Below, in pieces: positions 1 to 5,746 of a DNA stretch of 9,081 nucleotides. Below the pieces are notes generated by a model. The model worked only from the letters and a program-made list of their open reading frames with translations, did not search any database and was not told the origin of the DNA. The position numbers and the translations under genes are program-made. This stretch comes from Candidatus Solibacter sp. (GTDB lineage: Bacteria; Acidobacteriota; Terriglobia; Bryobacterales; Bryobacteraceae), in assembly GCA_017883355.1 (NCBI GenBank), contig JADGNS010000122.1, positions 1 through 9,081 of the forward strand. The letters are read 5' to 3'. Within the stretch, counting starts at the first letter, position 1. The number at the start of each line of letters is the position of its first letter.

Positions 1-2
1 TG

Positions 3-2108
3 GAGCCGGGGGGCGCGGCAGTCCAGGTCCGGCTGCGGTTCGAGCTTGCGGGCTACTACCCGGAATCGGTGATTTGCGACGGCAAAGCCGGGGCCGCGCT
101 GGATGTGTCGCTCACGCCGCGGGCGGTGGTGAAGGAGGAGGTGAAGGTGGTGGCTTCGCGGCTCGACCTGACGCTGGCCTCGACACCCGCCGCCACTTCG
201 GTGGCCGGCCCGGAGATGCTGGAACGCATGGCGCGCGGCATCGCCATCGACGAGGCGCTGGGGAGCGTGCCGGGCGTGAAGATCGATAACCAGGCCAACG
301 GCGAGCGCGTGCACCTCTCGATCCGCGGGCAGGGGATCTTGAGCGAGCGAGGCATCCGCGGCATCCAGGTTCTCTACGACGGCGTCCCGCTGAACGACCC
401 GAGCGGCTTCGCGCCCGACGTGTACGACATCGACTGGGCCGGCGCGCAGGAAGTCTCGGTGGTGCGCGGCCCGGTGGCATTTCTTTACGGCGGCGGCTCG
501 GCGGGCGGGGTGATCGATGTCCGCACGCGCGGCGCCGAGTTCACCCCGTTCCACGGCGCGCTGGCGGCCGAAGGCGGATCGAACGGCTTCTATAAGACCC
601 ACGGGGAACTGTCCGGTTCGGGACGGGGCGTCGCCTACCTGATGTCGGGCTCGCGCACGGCGGGCGATGGCTACCGCGAGCAGACCGCGTTCTGGGGCAA
701 CAACGTCTACGGCCGCCTGGGCGTGCGCCCCACCAGCAAGCTGCGCCTCAATCCGTTCCTCATCGGCACGGGGTTCTTCAACCAGAATGCCGAGGGTCTG
801 AACCTGGACTGGGGCTATCCGTCCGATAAGTGGTGGACCATGGCCAACCCGGACGCCCTCACGTACAACGAATACCAGTTGACCCACCGCGTCCTGGGCG
901 GTGTGAGCGGCGAGTGGGACGCGGCCGAACGGCAGCGGCTCTCGTTCCAGTTTTATACGCGCCGCACCACGTACAAGGAGCCGGTGCCTTCCTCGGTGGA
1001 ACATCGCGAACTGACCGCCCCGGGCGGCTCGCTGCAGTACCAGGGCGAGTGGGGTTCGGGACGGGTGAGGAACACCTTCAGCGCGGGCACGGACCTCGAC
1101 TGGCAGTTCACCACCAGCCTGCGCCACCCCAACCTGGGCAACGCCGTCGAAAACGCCAGCGTGCTCTCCGATGCGGACATCACGCAGCGCCGCGTGGGGG
1201 CCTTCTTCACCGACCGGCTCGCCATCGGCGGCCAGTGGACGCTGCTGGGCAGCCTGCGGCTGGATGGGATCCGGAACCAGCTCACCGACAAGCTCAAGGC
1301 AGGCGGTCTCGATCTCTCGGGCAGCGCCAACTTCAGCCGCGTCACCGGCCGCCTGGGCGTCACGCGGAGTATCACCAGGGATGTCGGCCTGTACGCGTCG
1401 TGGGGTCAGGGCTTTCTACCGCCGGCCACGGAGGAGTTGTACGCCAATCCGGCGGCGCTGGGCGGGTTCAACCGGTCGCTCGAGCCGGCCACATCGACCG
1501 GCGAGGAGGTGGGGGTTCGGGGATCCGCGCTCGCCCGGCTGTTCTGGGACGCTGCCTTCTTCCGCCTGGACACGCGGCGCGACTTCGAACGCTATCGCGT
1601 GGCCAGCCGCCCGCTCGAAACCTTCTACGGGAATGCGGGCGAGAGCCGCCGCTACGGATTGGAAAGCTCGGTTCGCTGGCTGCCGGCGCGCGGAGCCTTT
1701 GTCACCGCCGCCTACACCTATTCGAATTTCGTCTACACGAAATACGACAGCCTGACTTACTCCGGCAATCTGACAGGCAAGGACCTGCCGAATTCGCCGC
1801 GGCAGCAACTCTATGTCGACGCGTCGTGGGAGTTCGCCAGGAATTGGACGATCGGCGCCGGTACCGAGGTGTGGGGGCGCGCTTTCATCGACCCCACAAA
1901 TAAGACATGGATCGACGGCTACGGGCTGCTCCACGCGCGCTTCAGCAGAAGCTGGCAGCGCCGCGGGTTGGGGGGCACGCTGTTTGTAGCGGGCAGGAAC
2001 CTCACGGCCAGGCGCTACATCGCCTTCACCGAGCCCGATCCCGACGGCAACAGCTACCAGCCGGGGGCGAGCAGGGAAATCTTCGGCGGGCTCCAGTTGA
2101 GGTTTTAG
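3..2108 (+). CDS. TonB-dependent outer-membrane receptor (5' partial)
   Basis: The frame is open from the window edge, so the true start lies upstream. A GTG at 69 falls inside conserved sequence and is not a credible start. The first ~45 codons read like the end of a carboxypeptidase-regulatory-like beta domain (VQVRLRFELAGYYPESV), followed by a TonB-box-like stretch EEVKVVASR (nt 135-161). A plug domain occupies about nt 190-530 and shows IDEALGSVPGVKI, LSIRGQG, VLYDGVPLNDPSG, VSVVRGPVAFLYGGGSAGGVI, all typical of the family. The rest is a 22-strand-type beta barrel rich in alternating aromatic residues, and it ends in LQLRF with a terminal Phe, the usual BAM recognition signal. Such proteins import siderophores, cobalamin or glycans across the outer membrane using TonB energy. 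The substrate cannot be read here. A GH51 enzyme lies 1.2 kb away but on the opposite strand, so a glycan link is only suggestive. Confidence 0.93.
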   Translation, partial: EPGGAAVQVRLRFELAGYYPESVICDGKAGAALDVSLTPRAVVKEEVKVVASRLDLTLASTPAATSVAGPEMLERMARGIAIDEALGSVPGVKIDNQANGERVHLSIRGQGILSERGIRGIQVLYDGVPLNDPSGFAPDVYDIDWAGAQEVSVVRGPVAFLYGGGSAGGVIDVRTRGAEFTPFHGALAAEGGSNGFYKTHGELSGSGRGVAYLMSGSRTAGDGYREQTAFWGNNVYGRLGVRPTSKLRLNPFLIGTGFFNQNAEGLNLDWGYPSDKWWTMANPDALTYNEYQLTHRVLGGVSGEWDAAERQRLSFQFYTRRTTYKEPVPSSVEHRELTAPGGSLQYQGEWGSGRVRNTFSAGTDLDWQFTTSLRHPNLGNAVENASVLSDADITQRRVGAFFTDRLAIGGQWTLLGSLRLDGIRNQLTDKLKAGGLDLSGSANFSRVTGRLGVTRSITRDVGLYASWGQGFLPPATEELYANPAALGGFNRSLEPATSTGEEVGVRGSALARLFWDAAFFRLDTRRDFERYRVASRPLETFYGNAGESRRYGLESSVRWLPARGAFVTAAYTYSNFVYTKYDSLTYSGNLTGKDLPNSPRQQLYVDASWEFARNWTIGAGTEVWGRAFIDPTNKTWIDGYGLLHARFSRSWQRRGLGGTLFVAGRNLTARRYIAFTEPDPDGNSYQPGASREIFGGLQLRF

Positions 2109-2114
2109 GGGCGT

Positions 2115-2137
2115 CACCACGCGAGGGGCGCGCGGTG
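2115..2137 (+). terminator. GC-rich hairpin just after the receptor stop codon
   Basis: CACCACGCG (2115-2123) and CGCGCGGTG (2129-2137) can pair over nine positions with one A-C mismatch around a 5-nt AGGGG loop. The hairpin starts 6 nt past the receptor stop codon. No T-tract follows, so it is not a classical intrinsic terminator. It may stabilise the 3' end or act as a weak or Rho-assisted stop. Position and stem are seen; the function is inferred. Confidence 0.3.
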
Positions 2138-2175
2138 GGAGGAGAGCACAGAGGAAGAAGAGGCTCGGGTGCACA

Positions 2176-2195
2176 AGGCGGAGCCAGGCGGAGCC
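2176..2195. repeat. Tandem 10-bp repeat (two copies)
   Basis: AGGCGGAGCC occurs twice head to tail without mismatch (2176-2185, 2186-2195). It lies in the 212-bp gap between the receptor and the HEAT-repeat membrane protein. Two copies of a 10-mer in GC-rich DNA may be simple slippage. No function is assigned. Confidence 0.6.
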
Positions 2196-2259
2196 TTATG
2201 CCACGGGCTACACGTAGTACCTCACGCTTTAGAAATGCGAGTAACCGGAGCAATATCTA

Positions 2260-2288
2260 TTGTTTTTGGCGCACAAAAGGCGTATAGG
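2260..2288 (+). promoter_or_regulatory. Putative sigma70-type promoter for the HEAT-repeat membrane protein
   Basis: TTGTTT (2260-2265) and TATAGG (2283-2288) are separated by exactly 17 nt, in a locally AT-rich stretch unlike its surroundings. The predicted start of transcription near 2295 gives a leader of about 25 nt that contains the AGGAGG at 2301-2306. Each box matches consensus only in part, so confidence is moderate. Confidence 0.45.
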
Positions 2289-2300
2289 TTAAGTAATCAA

Positions 2301-2315
2301 AGGAGGGCGTGAGGG
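2301..2315 (+). promoter_or_regulatory. Two overlapping ribosome-binding choices
   Basis: AGGAGGG at 2301-2307 sits only 1 nt before a GTG (2309) and 13 nt before an in-frame ATG (2321), so it is badly spaced for either. GAGGG at 2311-2315 is 5 nt before the ATG, which is good spacing. This favours ATG 2321. The GTG start would add four residues (MRDN). Confidence 0.5.
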
Positions 2316-2320
2316 ACAAC

Positions 2321-3319
2321 ATGCCGGATGCTGAGAACTGGATCAAACTGCTTTATACCTATGGCCCGTTTGCACTGCTGGTGTTTTTCCTGTTCGTGGG
2401 CGAAGCCAAGGCGCGCAGCGCGGTCAAGGATGCGATACCCGAGGCCAAACGGGAAGGCCTGGTTATTTACGCGCTGACCTGGGCGGCGATCTTTGGGCTC
2501 CTGATCGTGGCGGTATCGGCCTGGTACCAGAATAACTTCCCCAAGGAGTTTGACATTGCCGGTCAACTTCAGGGTTTGCAGGGGTCGGAGACGATTTACG
2601 TAGAAACCAGCTCTCCCGATTCGGCGCTATATCTGAACAAGCAGTATCTGGGCAGGTCGTCTCGCTTTACTTACCACTGGCGGCTGGTCTCCCAAAAGCG
2701 GCTGCCGGACGGCGAAGCCATCCGCATCATGCTCGACCCCGGTAACGAGAACCAGCCCGCGTGGTCCTACACGCTTAAGGTGCAGTCGGATTATTACGCC
2801 CGGCCGGTGACGGTGTTATACGATCGCGGGGTTGGGCACATGAAGGTTAGCTGCGGCACCAGGCCGCAGGAGGAACTGACGGGATTGCCGGAGACGGAGG
2901 CTACCGCTGCCGCCATCTCGCCCAGACCATCGTTCTGGCATGCGGTCGTCTACGCCCAATCGCGGCCGAATATCCGCCAGATTGTGATGGGCCTTGAGTC
3001 GAACGATCCGATTATGCGGCGCAATGCGCGCTACGATCTGGTAGCCCAGGGTGCCGCGGCGCTGCCCGCACTCAATCAACTGCTGTCCGACCCGGGCAGC
3101 AGCTATCGCCTGCGCCTCGGCGGGATCTCGGCGCTCAATCAGATGAAGGGCGTGGATATGAAGCCGCTGAGCCCGGCCGCGTTCGTCGCGGTGCAGAAAG
3201 CAACCTCGGATCCCGATGTGGTGCTCCGGACCGAGGCGGGAAAATTCCTGGCTGCCCATCCGCCGCCACCGCCGCCTCCTCCGGCTCCGGCGACGAGAGC
3301 CCGGGCTGTAAAACGGTAG
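2321..3319 (+). CDS. Two-helix membrane protein with HEAT-like repeats and polyproline tail (function unknown)
   Basis: 332 residues from ATG 2321; not recognised as a named family. Two hydrophobic segments (about residues 9-27 and 47-68) flank a short Lys/Arg-rich loop. By the positive-inside rule the loop is cytoplasmic and the large C-terminal part is periplasmic. Residues about 88-178 look beta-rich; YVETSSPDSALYLNKQYLG faintly recalls a PEGA-type surface domain. Residues about 217-313 contain helical pairs such as IVMGLESNDPIMRRNARYDL and PALNQLLSDPGSSYRLR that resemble HEAT or armadillo repeats, usually protein-binding. The tail has eight consecutive prolines (314-321) followed by a basic end ATRARAVKR. 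It appears to be a single-gene unit with its own promoter. It converges on the arabinofuranosidase gene with 10 bp between stop codons and no visible terminator. The protein is real by codon pattern and SD; its role is unknown. Confidence 0.85.
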   Translation: MPDAENWIKLLYTYGPFALLVFFLFVGEAKARSAVKDAIPEAKREGLVIYALTWAAIFGLLIVAVSAWYQNNFPKEFDIAGQLQGLQGSETIYVETSSPDSALYLNKQYLGRSSRFTYHWRLVSQKRLPDGEAIRIMLDPGNENQPAWSYTLKVQSDYYARPVTVLYDRGVGHMKVSCGTRPQEELTGLPETEATAAAISPRPSFWHAVVYAQSRPNIRQIVMGLESNDPIMRRNARYDLVAQGAAALPALNQLLSDPGSSYRLRLGGISALNQMKGVDMKPLSPAAFVAVQKATSDPDVVLRTEAGKFLAAHPPPPPPPPAPATRARAVKR

Positions 3320-3329
3320 GGCGACGCAC

Positions 3330-4934
3330 TCAGCTCAGCCGCACCTCGATGGACGCGACCGCGTGCTTCGGGATCGCCACTTCCACCGTGGCGCCGCGGA
3401 CAGTGACCACGAGCGGCGCGAGTTTGACTTCCTCCGGCCGGAGGAACGTGTTGTGGGCCGTCATGTCGGCGTGCGTTAGAACGGTGCCGCGGGCCTCGGC
3501 GGCATTGCCGGCCGTCAGCCGGATGCGCGCCGTCAACGGCGAATCGAGCGAGGGATTGGTCAACGTCACCGTCAGTCTTCCGTTCTTGAGCGACGCCGAA
3601 CTCGACAGGCCCGGCATCTTCACCGTCCCGGCGCCCGCCGGTACCGACAACTCGTCGCAACGCACGCGCAGCGGCACGGAGAGCGCCCCCATGTGGTTCT
3701 TGTACATCTCGAACACGGAATACACCGGCGTCCGCGTATAGCGGTCTCCCTGCGCCAGGAACAGCGAGTGGATGCAATTGATGGTCTGTGCGACGTTGGC
3801 CATGGCGACCTTATCGGCGTGCCGGTTGAAGACGTCGAAGGTCACCGCGGTGTGGAGCGCGTCGCGCAGGGTGAGCGGCTGGCTGAGCAGGTGCGCGGGC
3901 GCGGTCTCTTCTCCGGGTGCATACCAGACGCCCCACTCGTCGACAATCAGCCTGGTGTGGTGATTGGGATCGTACTTGCCCATCAGAGCCCAGTGGCGCT
4001 CGATCACGCTCTCGGTGCGGAGGCCCTCGCGAATCACGTCGTACCAGCCGCGCGCGTCGAACGTGGCGACCTTTTCTTTCGTGTTGCGGAAATCGGTGTA
4101 GTAGTGCATCGAGAGGCCATCGACCGGGCTGCGATGGCCGCCCTGCATGGCTTCGAAGAACCCGGTGGTCCACCCCAGATCCATGTCGCTCGAATGGCCG
4201 CGAGGGCCCACTGCTACCAGGTATGGCTTGGGCGCGTACGCCGGGAACTGAGTCACGAAGCGCCGGTAGAGCGTGGCGTACTCCTGCGGCTTCATGTCGC
4301 CGCCGCATCCCCAGCTCTCGTTGCCGACGCCCCACCATTTCACACCGAACGGCTCCGGGTCGCCGTTGGCCGCGCGCTCGGCGGCGACGGACGCGGTGTT
4401 CGCCGGAGCGTTGCAGTAGAGCACCCAATCGTGGAATTCCTGTGGAGTCCCCGAGCCCACGTTGGCGGCCAGGTAGGGCTCGGCGCCGGTGAGGCGGCAC
4501 AGGCGCATGAACTCGTGGATGCCGAACTGGTTGGTTTCGGTGTGGTCCAACCCGGGCGGCATGCTCCTCTGCCAGTAGTTGTAGGTGCGCGGGCGCGTGC
4601 CGCGGCCGATGCCGTCGCGCCAGTGGTAGCCGTCGGCGAAGCAGCCGCCGGGCCAGCGGTAATTGGGCGCGCCGATGCGCTTCATATCGTCTACGAACTG
4701 GCGGCGGATGCCGTCGAGGTTGGGGATCTTCGAATCGCGCCCCACCCAGATGCCGTCGTAGATGACGGCGCCGAGGTGTTCGATGAAATGCCCGTAGATG
4801 TGCGGGCTGATCTGGGGCCCCGGTGATTGCGGGGAAACTTCGATCTCGGCGTCGGCGGCGAATGCCGGGCGGAGTCCGGCGACCAGGCCGGCGGTGGTGC
4901 ATGCGGCGGCACGAAGGAGGTTTCGGCGGTTCAT
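3330..4934 (-). CDS. GH51-type alpha-L-arabinofuranosidase, Tat-exported
   Basis: 534 residues, close to the usual GH51 length. The N-terminus MNRRNLLRAAACTTAGLVAG carries an RRNLLR twin-arginine-type signal with probable cleavage after AFA (residue 26). The catalytic barrel shows SPHIYGHFIEHLGAVIYDGI (residues 43-62), YRWPGGCFADGYHW (92-105), GVGNESWG with the presumed acid/base Glu206, and LIVDEWGVWY with the presumed nucleophile Glu333. A C-terminal beta domain (about 430-534) matches the family's jelly-roll part. The reaction expected is release of non-reducing-end alpha-L-arabinofuranosyl residues from arabinan, arabinoxylan or arabinogalactan (EC 3.2.1.55), in the periplasm or outside. 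The chosen ATG gives an intact signal peptide. No Shine-Dalgarno precedes it, but an extended -10-like box lies 10 nt upstream. It is monocistronic in view, divergent from the MiaE gene. Confidence 0.93.
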   Translation of the reverse strand: MNRRNLLRAAACTTAGLVAGLRPAFAADAEIEVSPQSPGPQISPHIYGHFIEHLGAVIYDGIWVGRDSKIPNLDGIRRQFVDDMKRIGAPNYRWPGGCFADGYHWRDGIGRGTRPRTYNYWQRSMPPGLDHTETNQFGIHEFMRLCRLTGAEPYLAANVGSGTPQEFHDWVLYCNAPANTASVAAERAANGDPEPFGVKWWGVGNESWGCGGDMKPQEYATLYRRFVTQFPAYAPKPYLVAVGPRGHSSDMDLGWTTGFFEAMQGGHRSPVDGLSMHYYTDFRNTKEKVATFDARGWYDVIREGLRTESVIERHWALMGKYDPNHHTRLIVDEWGVWYAPGEETAPAHLLSQPLTLRDALHTAVTFDVFNRHADKVAMANVAQTINCIHSLFLAQGDRYTRTPVYSVFEMYKNHMGALSVPLRVRCDELSVPAGAGTVKMPGLSSSASLKNGRLTVTLTNPSLDSPLTARIRLTAGNAAEARGTVLTHADMTAHNTFLRPEEVKLAPLVVTVRGATVEVAIPKHAVASIEVRLS

Positions 4935-4944
4935 ACGTTACATC

Positions 4945-4953
4945 ATGGTAGCA
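4945..4953 (-). promoter_or_regulatory. Extended -10 box of the arabinofuranosidase gene
   Basis: On the minus strand TGC-TACCAT reads as a TGn extended -10 element. Only 10 nt separate it from the ATG at 4934, and there is no Shine-Dalgarno sequence. Transcription would start about 2-4 nt before the ATG, predicting an almost leaderless mRNA. No clear -35 box is seen. Confidence 0.4.
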
Positions 4954-4984
4954 ATCGCTAAAGGGGAGGGCGGCGGGTCCCCGC

Positions 4985-5021
4985 GGGGGCCGGCGCGGGG
5001 GCGACGGGGCCGGCGTGGGGG
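4985..5021 (+). other. Potential G-quadruplex built from an imperfect direct repeat
   Basis: Four G runs (4985-4989, 4997-5001, 5006-5009, 5017-5021) of 4-5 G are separated by loops of 7, 4 and 7 nt, meeting the usual four-tetrad quadruplex pattern on the plus strand. The block is also a direct repeat: GGGGCCGGCGCGGGG (4986-5000) and GGGGCCGGCGTGGGG (5006-5020), one mismatch, 20-bp period. It lies in the 143-bp divergent region between the arabinofuranosidase and MiaE genes, upstream of both. A regulatory role is inferred only. Confidence 0.55.
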
Positions 5022-5039
5022 AAGCTTCGCTCGGGTTGC

Positions 5040-5053
5040 CAGGCTGAAGCCTG
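5040..5053. repeat. Palindromic element CAGGCT-GA-AGCCTG
   Basis: A perfect 6-bp inverted repeat with a 2-nt centre lies in the leader region of the MiaE gene, in the context GGTTGCCAGGCTGAAGCC followed by TGCCCCACTGTGCCAC. The flanks have the look of a dispersed intergenic repeat, but only one copy is in this window, so this cannot be tested here. Confidence 0.4.
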
Positions 5054-5077
5054 CCCCACTGTGCCACTCTGATAGTG

Positions 5078-5707
5078 ATGAAACCGGCGGAACTTGCGAA
5101 GCTCGATGCGCTGCCGTTGCACTCGCGTACTCCCATCGAGTGGGCGCACGCGGTCTTGGCCGATCCGATCTTGCTGCTTATCGACCACGCGTTTCTGGAA
5201 AAGAAGGCGGCCAACAACGCGCTGGAGCTGCTGACGCGCTGGCCGGGTGAATGGCTCCCGGGTTGGGTCGAGACGATGACGGGCGTGGCCCGGGATGAAG
5301 CGGCGCACCTTTCGCAGGTGATGCGCATCCTGCTGCGGCGCGGCGGGCGGCTGGACCGGTGCCACAAGAACCCGTACGCCAACGCGCTGCGGCTGCTGGT
5401 GCGGAAGGGCGATCCGGCGGAGATCCTGGACCGGCTGCTGGTTTCGGCGCTGATCGAGGTGCGCTCCTGCGAACGGTTCGCGGCGCTCGCCACGGCTTCC
5501 GGCGACGTGGAATTGGCGGACTTTTATGAGGCGCTCTTTTCCTCGGAATTCGGGCACTACCGGGTCTTTCTGGAACTGGCGCGAAAGATGGCGGGCGCGG
5601 CGGCCGTGGAGGCGCGATGGCAACAGTTGCTGGCGTCGGAGGCGCAGATTCTGGCGCGGCAGGAGACCGGTCCACGCATCCACTCGGGCTGCGCGCGCTA
5701 CGATTGA
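5078..5707 (+). CDS. miaE: tRNA 2-methylthio-N6-isopentenyl-adenosine-37 hydroxylase (MiaE-like)
   Basis: 209 residues from ATG 5078; a GTG immediately before it would add one Met. It is a helical non-haem diiron protein. The ferritin-like ligand set is complete: Glu41 (DHAFLEKKA), Glu74-x2-His77 (RDEAAH), Glu127 (SALIEVRSCERFA) and Glu157-x2-His160 (SSEFGH). The phrase LLVSALIEVRSCERFA is a MiaE hallmark. In the known family the enzyme uses O2 to hydroxylate ms2i6A at position 37 of tRNAs reading UNN codons, giving ms2io6A. It depends on MiaA and MiaB, which are not in this window. Length is slightly below the typical 250-270 residues of gammaproteobacterial forms. No good Shine-Dalgarno is visible before the start. 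It is followed after 39 bp by the T6SS-sheath-like gene, which appears to have its own promoter, so functional linkage is not implied. Confidence 0.87.
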   Translation: MKPAELAKLDALPLHSRTPIEWAHAVLADPILLLIDHAFLEKKAANNALELLTRWPGEWLPGWVETMTGVARDEAAHLSQVMRILLRRGGRLDRCHKNPYANALRLLVRKGDPAEILDRLLVSALIEVRSCERFAALATASGDVELADFYEALFSSEFGHYRVFLELARKMAGAAAVEARWQQLLASEAQILARQETGPRIHSGCARYD

Positions 5708-5712
5708 TAATT

Positions 5713-5737
5713 TGCTACACTCACCCTGCATTAGGAG
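5713..5737 (+). promoter_or_regulatory. Extended -10 promoter and Shine-Dalgarno of the sheath-fusion gene
   Basis: TGC-TACACT (TG 5713-5714, box 5716-5721) is an extended -10 element just past the MiaE stop codon, in a short AT-rich patch. No convincing -35 box is present. Predicted transcription start is near 5728, and AGGAG (5733-5737) lies 9 nt before ATG 5747. This SD selects ATG 5747 over the in-frame TTG at 5738. Confidence 0.45.
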
Positions 5738-5746
5738 TTGGCTGCC

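Noticed and set aside
1416..2174. Minus-strand open frame of 252 codons over the end of the receptor
   Set aside because: No recognisable motifs; it is opposite a clear beta-barrel coding sequence.
3693..4826. Plus-strand open frame of 377 codons antisense to the arabinofuranosidase gene
   Set aside because: It has the Val/Ala/Gly/Arg-rich composition of an antisense shadow; the minus strand has complete GH51 motifs.
5062..5077. TGC-CACTCT as an extended -10 with leaderless start for the MiaE gene
   Set aside because: The position would fit, but the box matches TATAAT at too few positions to support a call.
3811..5493. Minus-strand open frame of 560 codons over the arabinofuranosidase and MiaE genes
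   Set aside because: It is out of frame with the GH51 protein and overlaps MiaE in antisense; the Arg/Pro-rich composition is non-protein-like.
5738..5746. TTG start giving three extra residues on the sheath fusion
   Set aside because: It directly abuts the AGGAG, leaving no spacing; ATG 5747 has 9-nt spacing.
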